From the NCBI RefSeq assembly GCF_000671395.1, contig NZ_AQQY01000002.1:304093-368092 (forward strand): DNA of 64,000 nt. The letters run 5' to 3'. This stretch comes from Actibacterium atlanticum. Lineage in GTDB: Bacteria > Pseudomonadota > Alphaproteobacteria > Rhodobacterales > Rhodobacteraceae. The notes under the pieces were generated by a model. It was given only the letters and a program-made list of their open reading frames with translations, had not been told where the DNA came from and did no database searches. Made by a program: the position numbers and the translations under genes. This document shows, piece by piece, positions 35,393 through 44,770 of the stretch; position 1 is the first letter of the stretch, and every line of letters begins with the position of its first letter.

Positions 35393-36262
35393 ATGCCGAC
35401 TTTTACCGCCCTGACCACACTTGATGGCAAAGCCAGCGCCGAGGCGCTTGGCGCGGCGATGGAGCGCCTGAACCCCGAACCTACCGGTGTCGGCGTTTTC
35501 GAGATCGAAGACGATTCAGGCATATGGGAAGTGGGCGGCTATTTCACCGAAGAGCCTGACGCCGCCGGGCTGGCGCTGTTGGCCGCAATGCATGGCGCCA
35601 AGGATTTCGTTGTCTCGGAGCTGCCCGATGTGGATTGGGTTGCCAAGGTTAAACGCGAACTGGCCCCTGTCGAGGCCGGGCGGTTTTTTGTCTATGGCAG
35701 TCATGATGCGGCAAACGTGCCCGACGGGGTGATCCCGCTGTTGATCGAGGCTGCCATGGCTTTTGGCACCGGTCATCACGGCACCACGCTGGGCTGCTTG
35801 CGGGCGTTGGACGCCTTGGCGCAGGACGGGTTTGTCGGTCGCAAGGTTGCCGACATTGGCTGCGGCACCGCCGTTTTGGCCATGGCCGCCGCCAAGATCT
35901 GGAAAGATCCGGTGCTGGCCTCGGATATTGATCAGGTCGCGGTGGACGTGGCGCGGGCCAACGTTGCGTCAAATGGTCTGGAAGGGCGCGTCAGCTGCGT
36001 TGAGGCGGCTGGTTTTGATCACCCGGACCTGCGCGCGGCAGCGCCCTTTGACCTGGTTTTTGCGAATATCCTGAAAGGCCCGCTGGCCGCGTTAGCCCCG
36101 GAAATGGGCGAAAATGTGGCAAAAGATGGGTATGTGATTCTGTCTGGCATCCTGAACGCGCAAGCCAATGAAATAGAGGCCGTTTACCAAGAGAACGGGT
36201 TCATTGTTCACAGCCGCTCCGAAATCGGGGATTGGACAACTTTTTGTTTACGTAAAACCTGA
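35393..36262 (+). CDS. prmA: Ribosomal protein L11 methyltransferase
   Basis: 289-residue SAM-dependent enzyme that methylates ribosomal protein L11. An N-terminal substrate domain is followed by 'AMAFGTGHHGTTLGCLRALD' and the SAM motif 'VADIGCGTAVLAMAAAKIW', then 'DLVFANILKGPLAALAPEM' and the C-terminal 'GILNAQANEIEAVYQENGF'. All PrmA motifs are complete. It lies 33 bases behind the P-loop gene and may share its transcript. Confidence 0.94.
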   Translation: MPTFTALTTLDGKASAEALGAAMERLNPEPTGVGVFEIEDDSGIWEVGGYFTEEPDAAGLALLAAMHGAKDFVVSELPDVDWVAKVKRELAPVEAGRFFVYGSHDAANVPDGVIPLLIEAAMAFGTGHHGTTLGCLRALDALAQDGFVGRKVADIGCGTAVLAMAAAKIWKDPVLASDIDQVAVDVARANVASNGLEGRVSCVEAAGFDHPDLRAAAPFDLVFANILKGPLAALAPEMGENVAKDGYVILSGILNAQANEIEAVYQENGFIVHSRSEIGDWTTFCLRKT

Positions 36263-36336
36263 CCTTTCGGGCACAGTTTCGCCTTATTTCTAACGCATAA
36301 TTGCCTTGGTATCTTATGTGTTAGGAGCGCGCGATC

Positions 36337-36696
36337 ATGGCTGATCCGCAATATCATGAATTTAATCGACGACTGCGCCGCGTGGAGCGCGCCCATCGTC
36401 GTGGTCACGGGTTTGAAGCCCACGGAACTCTGGGCCGGTCGGCCTATACGGCGCGCCCGCGTCAGTCGAATTTCTTACGCCCTCTGATGTTGATCGTGGC
36501 ATCGGGAATGGTGCTGAAGGCGCTGATGTTCATGCATGTTGGCGAACTGGACTATCGAACCCGGGTGGCGCAGTTGGAAAACGGACCCATGGTCGAACAG
36601 ATCGGCGCATATGTGATGCAGCCGGATATGGCGACCAAGTGGCTGGCCGGCTTGTTTGAACTGGTGCTGACATCGCCCACACAGCTTAAGGGCTAA
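36337..36696 (+). CDS. Hypothetical membrane-anchored protein
   Basis: 119-residue protein: a basic N-terminal part ('EFNRRLRRVERAHRRGHG'), one hydrophobic helix around 45-65 ('FLRPLMLIVASGMVLKALMF') and a short C-terminal domain, probably periplasmic. TTAGGAG stands before the ATG. Proteins of this look are common in Rhodobacterales but no function is known to me. A strong terminator follows at 36765. Confidence 0.7.
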   Translation: MADPQYHEFNRRLRRVERAHRRGHGFEAHGTLGRSAYTARPRQSNFLRPLMLIVASGMVLKALMFMHVGELDYRTRVAQLENGPMVEQIGAYVMQPDMATKWLAGLFELVLTSPTQLKG

Positions 36697-36764
36697 GATC
36701 ATTCCATTGGGGAGGGCAACGACAGTTGCCTTGTTGGTTGGTCACGAGTGCAATGTTAAAAAAG

Positions 36765-36793
36765 AAACCCACCCGGTTGCCCGGGTGGGTTTT
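36765..36793. terminator. Bidirectional terminator
   Basis: Perfect 10-bp stem (ACCCACCCGG / CCGGGTGGGT) with a TTGC loop, A-run before and T-run after. It ends the plus-strand hypothetical gene and, read the other way, the DUF1127 gene. Confidence 0.9.
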
Positions 36794-36816
36794 CGCATTC
36801 TGACGATGTCGCCAGC

Positions 36817-37002
36817 TTAGAACAGGCGTTCGATGTCGCTGCGTTTCAACCCGATATCGTCAAGTTCGCGCGCGGTCAGCTTTGACAGGGCGCGACGCGT
36901 TTGACGGTTGTTGTTCCAGATCGCCACGCGGGCAAAAAGGCGGTCGAGCCCTGTAGCGCTACGGCCAGCAGGGACAGCAGTATGGGTGCTCAGAGCAGTC
37001 AT
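36817..37002 (-). CDS. DUF1127 domain protein
   Basis: 61-residue basic protein. The C-terminal DUF1127 stretch 'RRALSKLTARELDDIGLKRS' followed by 'DIERLF' is diagnostic. Such YjiS-like proteins are small stress- or phosphate-related regulators, some binding RNA. The ATG at 37002 is chosen over an upstream TTG because GGA lies nine bases before it. Its promoter region (37020-37160) contains TGCAT elements 22 bp apart, like those near the haemoglobin gene. Confidence 0.85.
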   Translation of the reverse strand: MTALSTHTAVPAGRSATGLDRLFARVAIWNNNRQTRRALSKLTARELDDIGLKRSDIERLF

Positions 37003-37215
37003 TTCTTTATCCAATCATAGAAGGAGGGGGGCTTTGCGCCCCTGAGTGAGAGCTAAAGTTTTCAAATCGCCCAAACAAGAGGCTAAAATTGCATATCAAG
37101 CATGCAAAACGTGCATATGGAAAACTGTCATCCCTCTGGCGCAACCGCATAGGCTCTGGCCGATGTTCTCTTTTCGTGCTAGTTCTGGGGCAACGATAAA
37201 AAGAGAGGGTCGAGC

Positions 37216-37719
37216 ATGCGCGTATTGGGGGTTGATCCCGGGTTGCGCAACATGGGCTGGGGCGTCATTGAGGTGAACGGCTCGCGCATATCCCATGTGG
37301 CCAACGGTATATGTCATTCAAAAGGCAGCGATCTGGCGCGGCGGCTGTTGTCGTTGCACGCGCAGCTGACTGATGTGCTTGCACGTCACGCGCCCGACAC
37401 AGCGGCGGTGGAACAGACCTTCGTTAACAAAGACGCGGTGGCGACGCTGAAGCTGGGTCAGGCCCGGGCGGTGGCCCTTTTGGTGCCCGCGCAGGCAGGG
37501 CTTGAGGTGGGCGAATACGCCCCCAACGCCGTTAAGAAATGCGTTGTCGGTGTGGGGCACGCCGACAAGAAGCAGGTGGACCACATGGTGCGGTTGCAAT
37601 TGCCTGGTGTCGAAATTGCCGGGGCGGATGCCGCCGATGCTCTGGCGATTGCCTTGTGTCATGCGCACCACGCGCGCAGTGCCGGGCGTCTGGAAGCGGC
37701 AGTCAGGCGGGCGTCATGA
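37216..37719 (+). CDS. ruvC: Holliday junction resolvase RuvC
   Basis: 167-residue endonuclease that cuts Holliday junctions. The catalytic acids are in place: Asp7 in '[18 protein letters not shown]', Glu in '[20 protein letters not shown]', and the C-terminal '[16 protein letters not shown]' pair. First gene of ruvCAB; its TGA overlaps the ruvA ATG. A GTTC-N7-GTGC element at 37165-37179 is one base off the alphaproteobacterial SOS box. Confidence 0.96.
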   Translation: MRVLGVDPGLRNMGWGVIEVNGSRISHVANGICHSKGSDLARRLLSLHAQLTDVLARHAPDTAAVEQTFVNKDAVATLKLGQARAVALLVPAQAGLEVGEYAPNAVKKCVVGVGHADKKQVDHMVRLQLPGVEIAGADAADALAIALCHAHHARSAGRLEAAVRRAS

Positions 37720-38387
37720 TCGGGAAAATCTCAGGCCGTCTGGAGTACCGCGCTGCCGATCACGTGCTGATCGACGTCGGCGGGGTGGGCTACATTGTGT
37801 ACGTGTCTGAACGCACCATGTCGGCGCTGCCGGGCACGGGCGAGGCCGTGTCGCTTTATACTGATTTGCTGGTGCGCGAAGACCTGTTGCAGCTGTTCGG
37901 CTTTCCAAGTCTGATTGAAAAGGAATGGCACCGGCTGTTGATGAGCGTGCAAGGGATTGGCGCCAAGGCGGCGACCGCGATTTTGGGCACTCTCGGCCCC
38001 GAAGGCGTAGGCCGCGCAATCACTTTGGGCGACTGGGCCGCGCTTAAGGCCGCGCCCGGGGTCGGCCCCAAAACGGCTCAGCGTTTGGTGATGGAACTTA
38101 AGGACAAAGCGCCGGGAGTCATGGCGATGGGGGGCAGCTTGCCGGATGCGCTTGAAGGGCCTGCGCCCGAGGTTCCCGAGGTGATCGAACCCAACAAACC
38201 CGCCGTCAAACCTGTTGCAACCCCGCCCGCCGCGTCACAGGCCGAAGCTTTGTCGGCCCTGTCCAATCTTGGCTATGGCCCATCTGAGGCGGCGCAGGCC
38301 GTGGCACAGGCGGCAAGCGATGCGCCCGATGCCGCCACGCCCGAGTTGATCCGGGCTGCGCTGAAACTGCTGGCGCCGAAGGGGTAA
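37716..38387 (+). CDS. ruvA: Holliday junction DNA helicase subunit RuvA
   Basis: 223-residue junction-binding protein that holds the RuvB motors. OB-fold N-terminus '[20 protein letters not shown]', two helix-hairpin-helix motifs ('[11 protein letters not shown]', '[19 protein letters not shown]'), a proline/alanine-rich linker and the C-terminal RuvB-binding domain ('[20 protein letters not shown]') are in order. The start overlaps the ruvC stop (ATGA); the open frame upstream is inside ruvC. Confidence 0.96.
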   Translation: MIGKISGRLEYRAADHVLIDVGGVGYIVYVSERTMSALPGTGEAVSLYTDLLVREDLLQLFGFPSLIEKEWHRLLMSVQGIGAKAATAILGTLGPEGVGRAITLGDWAALKAAPGVGPKTAQRLVMELKDKAPGVMAMGGSLPDALEGPAPEVPEVIEPNKPAVKPVATPPAASQAEALSALSNLGYGPSEAAQAVAQAASDAPDAATPELIRAALKLLAPKG

Positions 38388-38390
38388 GGC

Positions 38391-39416
38391 ATGTCTGAAC
38401 CCGACCCGACCCTGCGCCCCGAACCCCGCCCCGAAGATGCAGACCGCGCCCTGCGCCCGCAGGTGCTGGATGATTTCATCGGTCAGGCTGAGGCCCGCGC
38501 CAACCTGAAAATATTCATCGAATCTGCCCGCAAACGGGGCGAGGCGATGGATCACGCGTTGTTTTACGGCCCGCCGGGGTTGGGCAAAACTACGCTGGCG
38601 CAGATCATGGCGCGCGAGCTTGGGGTGAATTTTCGTATGACCTCAGGGCCGGTGCTGGCCAAGGCGGGCGATCTGGCGGCGATCCTGACCAATCTGGAAC
38701 GCAATGACGTGCTGTTTATCGACGAAATTCACCGTCTGAACCCGGTTGTCGAAGAGGTGCTGTATCCGGCGATGGAGGATTTCGAACTGGACCTTGTCAT
38801 CGGCGAAGGCCCTGCAGCGCGCACCGTGCGGATTGAATTGCAACCCTTTACCCTGGTGGGGGCGACCACCCGTTTGGGGCTGCTGACCACGCCGCTGCGC
38901 GACCGGTTTGGTATCCCGACACGGTTGCAGTTTTACACGGTGGAAGAGCTGCACGAGATCGTCACCCGGGGCGCCAACCTGATGGGCGTGCCCGCTGATG
39001 ACGGGGGCGCGCGCGAAATTGCCAAACGCGCCCGCGGTACCCCGCGTATTGCCGGGCGGCTGCTGCGCCGGGTGGTGGATTTCGCGGTGGTTGAAGGTGA
39101 TGGTCGGATCACACAGGCGATTGCCGACAATGCGCTGACCCGACTGGGCGTCGATCATCTTGGGCTGGACGGTGCCGACCGGCGCTATCTGAGCATGATC
39201 GCCGAGAATTTTGGCGGTGGCCCTGTGGGCGTGGAAACCATGTGCGCGGCCTTATCCGAGAGCCGTGACGCGTTGGAAGAGGTGATTGAACCTTTCCTGC
39301 TGCAACAGGGCTTGATCCAGCGAAGCCCGCGCGGGCGGGTTCTGACAGCCAAAAGCTGGTCCCATCTGGGTCTGCCCATGCCGCAACAGGGGCAGGGCGG
39401 GTTGTTTGACGGCTAG
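38391..39416 (+). CDS. ruvB: Holliday junction DNA helicase motor RuvB
   Basis: 341-residue AAA+ motor for branch migration. Walker A 'GPPGLGKTT' (60-68), Walker B and sensor '[20 protein letters not shown]', '[19 protein letters not shown]' and the C-terminal winged-helix '[14 protein letters not shown]' are all present. It lies three bases after ruvA. Confidence 0.97.
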   Translation: MSEPDPTLRPEPRPEDADRALRPQVLDDFIGQAEARANLKIFIESARKRGEAMDHALFYGPPGLGKTTLAQIMARELGVNFRMTSGPVLAKAGDLAAILTNLERNDVLFIDEIHRLNPVVEEVLYPAMEDFELDLVIGEGPAARTVRIELQPFTLVGATTRLGLLTTPLRDRFGIPTRLQFYTVEELHEIVTRGANLMGVPADDGGAREIAKRARGTPRIAGRLLRRVVDFAVVEGDGRITQAIADNALTRLGVDHLGLDGADRRYLSMIAENFGGGPVGVETMCAALSESRDALEEVIEPFLLQQGLIQRSPRGRVLTAKSWSHLGLPMPQQGQGGLFDG

Positions 39417-39464
39417 GCTTCAAGGCTTTAAGCCCAGACCAGAATTTGCGCCAAGAAGATGCCC

Positions 39465-40091
39465 ATGACACCCGACCAGATTGAACAGCTGTTCACCCGT
39501 ACCGACGGATCTTACCTGTTTGCCCGCTGGGGGCGCCCGATTGTACCGATCGTGTTCGGGGTCGAGGAAGAGACCCTGCAGGTGATTAAAGGGGCTTGCG
39601 AGGCGGTGGTCGCGCTGGCTGGTCACAAGATGGCCGAAACCGACCCCGAGCTGGGCGCCAACCTGATGGTGTTCTTCTTCCGCGAGTGGGATGAGCTGCT
39701 GGAAACCCCTAACCTTGATCAGCTGGTCCCTGATTTGACCGATCAGGTGGCGCGTCTGAAAGGGGTGGGGGCGAACCAGTATCGGTTCTTCCGCTTTGAT
39801 GATGACGGCGCCATTCAGGCGGCCTTTGTATTTTTGCGCATGGATGACACGCTGGCCAAAATGGCGGCCGAGGATTTGGCGCTTGCGCAGATGGTGCAGG
39901 TGATTTTGTTATGGGGCGATCAGGCTTTTGCCGATCAAAGCCCCTTGGGTCGGTTGGAAAACGGCAGCACAGTTTTGCGCCCGGACGTGGCCGACGTAAT
40001 CCGCGCCTGCTATGATCCGGTCATGCCTGCCAGCGCGCAGGACACATCCCACGCACTGCGCCTGTTTGCGCGTTTAGGAGCCTCCTCATGA
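39465..40091 (+). CDS. Conserved hypothetical protein
   Basis: 208-residue soluble, acidic protein without membrane segments; I do not recognise a family. 'QLFTRTDGSYLFARWGRPIV' and 'FGVEEETLQVIKGACEAVV' near the N-terminus, and 'ANLMVFFFREWDELLETPNL' later, look conserved and well folded, and codon use is that of a core gene. It fills the space between ruvB and ybgC and overlaps the ybgC start by four bases, so it is part of the Tol-Pal transcript. AAGAAG lies six bases before the ATG at 39465; an ATG at 39459 is the alternative. Confidence 0.75.
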   Translation: MTPDQIEQLFTRTDGSYLFARWGRPIVPIVFGVEEETLQVIKGACEAVVALAGHKMAETDPELGANLMVFFFREWDELLETPNLDQLVPDLTDQVARLKGVGANQYRFFRFDDDGAIQAAFVFLRMDDTLAKMAAEDLALAQMVQVILLWGDQAFADQSPLGRLENGSTVLRPDVADVIRACYDPVMPASAQDTSHALRLFARLGASS

Positions 40092-40489
40092 GTCACCGTT
40101 TTCCCGTTCGCGTCTTTTACGAAGACACCGACATGGCGGGCGTTGTTTATTATGCCAACTACCTGAAATTTATCGAACGTGGGCGCTCGGAAATGGTGCG
40201 CGAGCAGGGGTTGGATCAGGGCAAACTGGGTGCTGAGCAGGGTGTTTATTATGCCGTGCGTCGGGTCGAGGCCGACTATCTGCGCCCGGCGCGGTATGAT
40301 GATCAGCTGGAAGTCGAAACCATCGTGACCGAAATCACCGGCGCGCGGGTCTATATGGATCAAAACCTGTGGCGCGGCGAAGAACTGATCTTCAAGGCGA
40401 CGGTGATGATCGTTTGTGTTGATAAAACCGGCATGCCGATGGCGCTTCCGGCGGAGAACCGCCAACAATTTGCGCGCGGCTTGGCATAA
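40088..40489 (+). CDS. ybgC: Tol-Pal-associated acyl-CoA thioesterase YbgC
   Basis: 133-residue hot-dog thioesterase. The catalytic 'YEDTDMAGVVYYANYLKFIE' with Asp, plus 'RGRSEMVREQG', fits YbgC. It hydrolyses short-chain acyl-CoA or acyl-ACP and is a constant first member of tol-pal operons, where it is linked to phospholipid enzymes. It overlaps the conserved hypothetical gene by four bases. A separate promoter candidate lies between it and tolQ. Confidence 0.95.
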   Translation: MSHRFPVRVFYEDTDMAGVVYYANYLKFIERGRSEMVREQGLDQGKLGAEQGVYYAVRRVEADYLRPARYDDQLEVETIVTEITGARVYMDQNLWRGEELIFKATVMIVCVDKTGMPMALPAENRQQFARGLA

Positions 40490-40510
40490 GCCCGCGCTGA
40501 CGCAGTTGTG

Positions 40511-40540
40511 TTGGCAATTCCCCTTAAAACACTGTAGGCT
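40511..40540 (+). promoter_or_regulatory. Candidate promoter upstream of tolQ
   Basis: TTGGCA (40511-40516), 18-bp spacer and TAGGCT (40535-40540), about 49 bases before tolQ. A GCCGC/GCGGC hairpin (about 40555-40571) lies in the resulting leader. It would allow tolQRAB-pal to be transcribed independently of ybgC. Confidence 0.4.
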
Positions 40541-40588
40541 TGCTCGTAATCAGAGCCGCACAAACGCGGCCTAACAACGAGCAGGCAA

Positions 40589-41284
40589 ATGGAAACCCAA
40601 ACCCTTGCGATGGCGCAGGAGATCGATTTCTCCATGCTCGCCCTTTTTGCGCGTGCGAGCTTCGCCGTAAAAGTCGTCATGATCCTTTTGATTGTTGCTT
40701 CGTTCTGGAGCTGGGCGATCATTATTCAAAAATCCCTGACTTACCGCCGAACGCGCGGCCAATCGGATGCGTTTGACCGCGCTTTTTGGTCAGGTGAACC
40801 GTTGGACGAACTCTTTGAACAGATCGGGGCAGAGCCAAAATCAGCTTCCGAACGGATATTCTCGGCCGGAATGATGGAGTGGCGGCGCAGCCATCGGCAA
40901 GACGGCGGCATGATCCCGGGTGCCGCGCCGCGGATTGATAGGTCGATGGATGTGGCCATCGCCAAGGAAACCGAGGCTCTGAATGGCGGTTTGTCGTTTT
41001 TGGCGACAGTCGGCTCGACGGCGCCATTTGTGGGCCTGTTCGGGACCGTTTGGGGCATCATGAATGCCTTCGAAGAGATTGCCTTGCAGCAAAACACCAA
41101 TCTTGCGGTGGTTGCCCCCGGCATTGCCGAGGCTCTGCTGGCGACGGCTCTGGGCCTGTTGGCTGCGATCCCGGCGGTGGTGTTCTACAACAAGCTGTCG
41201 GCAGACAGTGACCGTATCATCGGCACCTACGAGGCCTTCGCTGACGAATTTTCAACCATCCTTTCGCGCCAGTTGGACAGCTGA
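40589..41284 (+). CDS. tolQ: Tol-Pal proton channel protein TolQ
   Basis: 231-residue inner-membrane protein of the TolQ/ExbB/MotA type. The three helices are at about 22-42 ('SFAVKVVMILLIVASFWSW'), 135-155 ('LATVGSTAPFVGLFGTVWG') and 170-190 ('APGIAEALLATALGLLAAIP'), with the conserved Thr and Pro-rich pore positions. With TolR it converts proton flow into force on TolA during cell constriction. Position before tolR, tolA and tolB excludes ExbB. Confidence 0.95.
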   Translation: METQTLAMAQEIDFSMLALFARASFAVKVVMILLIVASFWSWAIIIQKSLTYRRTRGQSDAFDRAFWSGEPLDELFEQIGAEPKSASERIFSAGMMEWRRSHRQDGGMIPGAAPRIDRSMDVAIAKETEALNGGLSFLATVGSTAPFVGLFGTVWGIMNAFEEIALQQNTNLAVVAPGIAEALLATALGLLAAIPAVVFYNKLSADSDRIIGTYEAFADEFSTILSRQLDS

Positions 41285-41287
41285 ACG

Positions 41288-41767
41288 ATGGGCGCGGGTG
41301 TGGTGCAAAAGTCAGGTGGCGGCAACCGGAGACGCAGGGCGCGTGGACGGGCACGTGCGGCCGCCATGTCAGAAATCAACGTCACGCCCTTTGTGGATGT
41401 GATGTTGGTGTTGCTGATCATTTTCATGGTGGCAGCGCCGTTGCTGACCGTGGGGGTGCCGGTTGAATTGCCGGAAACCGCGGCGCAGGCTTTGCCATCT
41501 GAACAAGAAGAGCCGCTGACCATCACCTTGTCAGCCGATGGCGTGATCATGGTGCAGACCACAGAAGTGGCCGCCGCCGAGTTGATCGGTAAGCTGCGCG
41601 CCGTGGCCACAGAACGCGACAGCGACAAGATTTTCCTGCGGGCAGATGGTGCGATCCCCTATGAGCGCGTTGCGCAGGTCATGGGCGCGCTGAACGCTGC
41701 AGGCTTTAACAATATTGGGCTGGTGACAGACACCGGCGGACCCAGCCTGGACGGGCAGGGCGGATAG
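41288..41767 (+). CDS. tolR: Tol-Pal protein TolR
   Basis: 159-residue inner-membrane protein with a basic N-terminus, one helix that carries the conserved proton-pathway Asp ('INVTPFVDVMLVLLIIFMV') and a periplasmic domain ending in 'YERVAQVMGALNAAGFNNIG'. The N-terminal 30 residues are unusually basic (R/G-rich). It begins three bases after tolQ. Confidence 0.95.
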   Translation: MGAGVVQKSGGGNRRRRARGRARAAAMSEINVTPFVDVMLVLLIIFMVAAPLLTVGVPVELPETAAQALPSEQEEPLTITLSADGVIMVQTTEVAAAELIGKLRAVATERDSDKIFLRADGAIPYERVAQVMGALNAAGFNNIGLVTDTGGPSLDGQGG

Positions 41768-41771
41768 GCGC

Positions 41772-42872
41772 GTGAAGACCGGCTATTATATCTCAGGGAT
41801 TGGCCATGGCGGGCTGATCCTGTGGGTTTTGGTGGGGGGGATTTTTTCCGCGCCCCCGCCCGAACCGTTGGAGGTGGCACAGGTGTCTTTGGTCTCGGCT
41901 GAAGAATTCGCGGCGCTAAATGCGCCGGCCTCGGCCCCGCGTGCCGTGGAAGAACCTGTTCAGCCGCCTGCGCCTGATCCGGTCTCGCCGGTTCCCTCGC
42001 CCCGGCCTGAAACCGCGCCCGACCGTGCCCAAGCGCCCGAGGTGACCCAGCCGGTGCCCGAGACACCGCCGGACGTCAGCAATATTGAAACCCCGCCAGT
42101 GACCGAGGTCGAAGACACCGCTCCGACGGCGCCGACGCCCCCGATTGAAGCGCCCGCCAGCCCAGTCATCGCGGAACCGACCCCGCCGCGCCCCGCGCCG
42201 CGTGTCGCCCCCGAGGTCGCACCGGCACCGCCTTTGGATGCGACCGTTGATGATACAGTGGCCGAGGCGACCGTGCCGTCTGCGGATGCCGCGATACCCG
42301 CGCCCGTTGTCGAAGAAAGCACCGCCCCCGAAGAAGCCACGACCCAAATCGTGACCGAGGCCGACCAACCTGATCGCAGTAGTGTCTTGACCGCGTCCCC
42401 GCGCCCCAAACCGCGCCCGTCGCGGCCCGCGCCTGCCCCGGCACCGGACCCGTCGCCCACGCAAAGCGATGCAATTGCGGCGGCGTTGGCTGAGGCGGCG
42501 CAAAGCCAGACCTCGCCCACCACCTCGGGCAATGGCACGGCGCCGCTTGGCCCCCCAGTTACGCAGGGCGAACGCGATGCTTTACGCGTGGCGGTCAGTT
42601 CCTGCTGGGTGGTTGATGTTGGATCGGAAGCGGGACGGATCACCGTGACCCTGGCCATGTCAATGAATGAAGACGGCACCGTGAAATCGAACAGCTTGCG
42701 GATGGTGTCCAACACCGGTGGCTCGGAACGCGCGGTGGAAAGCGCCTTTCAGGCCGCGCGACGCGCAGTTTTGCGCTGCCAAAAAGGCGGATATCCGCTG
42801 CCCCTTGAAAAATACGGTCACTGGAAAGAGATCGAGATGGTATTTGACACGTCGAACATGAGGATCAAGTGA
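41772..42872 (+). CDS. tolA: Cell envelope protein TolA
   Basis: 366-residue TolA. One N-terminal helix (about 7-26, '[20 protein letters not shown]') anchors it. A very long Pro/Ala/Glu-rich linker (about 50-265) spans the periplasm in place of the Lys/Ala/Glu helix of enterobacterial TolA, and the C-terminal domain ('[20 protein letters not shown]', '[19 protein letters not shown]') binds TolB/Pal and phage proteins. Start is GTG at 41772 behind GGATAGG. The tolB ATG overlaps its stop. Confidence 0.9.
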   Translation: MKTGYYISGIGHGGLILWVLVGGIFSAPPPEPLEVAQVSLVSAEEFAALNAPASAPRAVEEPVQPPAPDPVSPVPSPRPETAPDRAQAPEVTQPVPETPPDVSNIETPPVTEVEDTAPTAPTPPIEAPASPVIAEPTPPRPAPRVAPEVAPAPPLDATVDDTVAEATVPSADAAIPAPVVEESTAPEEATTQIVTEADQPDRSSVLTASPRPKPRPSRPAPAPAPDPSPTQSDAIAAALAEAAQSQTSPTTSGNGTAPLGPPVTQGERDALRVAVSSCWVVDVGSEAGRITVTLAMSMNEDGTVKSNSLRMVSNTGGSERAVESAFQAARRAVLRCQKGGYPLPLEKYGHWKEIEMVFDTSNMRIK

Positions 42873-44194
42873 TGTTACGGATTTTGAGCCTTCTGCTGGT
42901 CTTGATGGGCCTGACGGTACAACCCGCGGTCGCCCAAGGTGGCCCGCTGCGGATCGTGATTGATCAGGGGGTGGTCGAACCACTGCCCTTTGCCGCGCCA
43001 GAATTCGTCGCCGAAACGCCGCAGGCGCGGCAACTGGCACGCGACATTACCGCCGTGGTGGTGGCCGATCTTGTGGGCACGGGGCTGTTTCGCGAAATCC
43101 CCGGCAGCGCCCATATCGCCAAGGTCACCAGCTTTGACAGCCCGGTGCAATATGCCGACTGGAAGGCGATCAACGCGCAGGCGCTGATCACCGGCGCGGT
43201 GTCCGTGGCGGGCGATGGGCGGATGAACGTGAAGTTCCGTCTGTTCGATGTTTACGCCGATGCGCCTTTGGGCAGCGGCCTGCAGTTTGCTGGTACATCT
43301 GACAGCTGGCGGCGTGTCGCGCATAAGGTCGCCGATCAGGTCTATAGCCGGATCACCGGCGAGGGCGGCTATTTCGACAGCCGGGTGGTGTATATCGCGG
43401 AAAGCGGCCCCAAGAACAATCGTGCCAAACGTCTTGCGGTGATGGATTACGACGGGGCAAATTCGAAATTTCTGACGGACTCCAGTGCGTTGGTTCTGGC
43501 GCCGCGGTTTTCCCCCAAAGGCGACCGGGTGCTTTACACCAGCTATGAAACCGGCTTTCCGCAGATTTATCTGATGGATGTGGCCAGCGTGTCGCGCCGC
43601 GCTTTGGCGGACCAGCCGGGTACCATGACCTTTGCGCCGCGGTTCTCTCCCGATGGCAACACGGTCGTGTTTTCACTGTCGCGCGGCGGGAACACGGATA
43701 TCTATACGCTTGATCTGGCCTCGGGCGCCCGCAAACAGTTGACGACTGCCCCGTCGATCGAAACAGGCCCCAGCTTTTCCCCCGATGGCAAGCGGATCGT
43801 CTTTACCTCGGACCGCTCCGGTAGCCAGCAGCTTTATGTCATGCCCGCCACGGGCGGAGAGCCAAAGCGGATCAGTTTCGGCAAAGGGCGTTATTCGACC
43901 CCGGTGTGGTCGCCACGTGGTGACATGATCGCCTTTACCAAACAAAATCAGGGGCGTTTCCATATTGGCGTGATGCGCACGGATGGATCCGAAGAGCGCC
44001 TGCTCACGGCCTCGTTTCTTGACGAAGGCCCCAGCTGGGCCCCCAATGGCCGCGTGATTATGTTTATGCGGCAAGGGTCGGGCGCAGGCGGCACATCGGC
44101 GCTGTATTCGGTCGATGTTTCAGGGCGCAATCTGCGTAAAGTTCCGGTGCCCACGGCGGCTTCGGACCCCGCGTGGTCGCCGCTGTTGCAGTAA
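42872..44194 (+). CDS. tolB: Tol-Pal protein TolB
   Basis: 440-residue periplasmic protein. A signal peptide (about 1-20, '[19 protein letters not shown]') is followed by an N-terminal domain with TolA-binding sequence ('[20 protein letters not shown]') and a six-bladed beta-propeller with repeated 'FSPDG.....S.R.G' blades that binds Pal. The start overlaps the tolA stop (TGATG); a GTG three bases earlier is possible. Confidence 0.96.
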   Translation: MLRILSLLLVLMGLTVQPAVAQGGPLRIVIDQGVVEPLPFAAPEFVAETPQARQLARDITAVVVADLVGTGLFREIPGSAHIAKVTSFDSPVQYADWKAINAQALITGAVSVAGDGRMNVKFRLFDVYADAPLGSGLQFAGTSDSWRRVAHKVADQVYSRITGEGGYFDSRVVYIAESGPKNNRAKRLAVMDYDGANSKFLTDSSALVLAPRFSPKGDRVLYTSYETGFPQIYLMDVASVSRRALADQPGTMTFAPRFSPDGNTVVFSLSRGGNTDIYTLDLASGARKQLTTAPSIETGPSFSPDGKRIVFTSDRSGSQQLYVMPATGGEPKRISFGKGRYSTPVWSPRGDMIAFTKQNQGRFHIGVMRTDGSEERLLTASFLDEGPSWAPNGRVIMFMRQGSGAGGTSALYSVDVSGRNLRKVPVPTAASDPAWSPLLQ

Positions 44195-44260
44195 CACTTC
44201 GTTTTCATCCCCCGTCGCGTTATGATTGCGGGCAATGGGCAGTATAAAAAGGTCGATAAA

Positions 44261-44758
44261 ATGAACCTGATTTCGAAATTCCTGATGGTGGTGGCACTTG
44301 TTGGCCTTGGCGCCTGTACCGACCCGGCGCAGTTTGGCGGCGGCGATGGCACTGGCGGCACAGGTGATCTGGGCGCGGCAGGCGATCCGGCTTCGGCCGC
44401 GTATTTTCAGCAAACCGTGGGCGACCGTGTCTGGTTTGAGGTGGACCAATCGACCCTGACAGATGCTGCGATCCTGACGCTGGATGCTCAGGCCAATTGG
44501 TTGCTTCAGTACACCGAATACAGCGCCATCGTTGAAGGTCACGCTGACGAGCAAGGTACACGTGAATACAACCTGGCTTTGGGCGCGCGCCGTGCGAGTG
44601 CGGTTGAACAGTACCTTGTGTCCCGCGGCGTTGCGGGCAACCGTGTGCGCACAGTCAGCTATGGCAAGGAACGCCCGATTGAGATTTGTTCCGACGAGGC
44701 ATGCTATGCACAGAACCGGCGTGGTGTGACAGTGGTTTCTGCAGGGAACGGCAGCTAA
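44261..44758 (+). CDS. pal: Peptidoglycan-associated lipoprotein Pal
   Basis: 165-residue outer-membrane lipoprotein. The signal peptide ends in the lipobox 'LGAC' with Cys19, followed by a Gly-rich linker and the OmpA-type peptidoglycan-binding domain ('YSAIVEGHADEQGTREYNLA', 'LGARRASAVEQYLVSRGV'). It binds mDAP peptidoglycan and TolB. The start at 44261 has AAGG upstream and gives a proper signal peptide; an upstream ATG at 44222 would not. Confidence 0.96.
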   Translation: MNLISKFLMVVALVGLGACTDPAQFGGGDGTGGTGDLGAAGDPASAAYFQQTVGDRVWFEVDQSTLTDAAILTLDAQANWLLQYTEYSAIVEGHADEQGTREYNLALGARRASAVEQYLVSRGVAGNRVRTVSYGKERPIEICSDEACYAQNRRGVTVVSAGNGS

Positions 44759-44770
44759 GGGGCTGACATC

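Noticed and set aside
41916..42715. Arg/Gly-rich minus-strand frames opposite tolA
   Set aside because: Mirror image of the Pro/Ala/Glu-rich TolA linker; no independent support.
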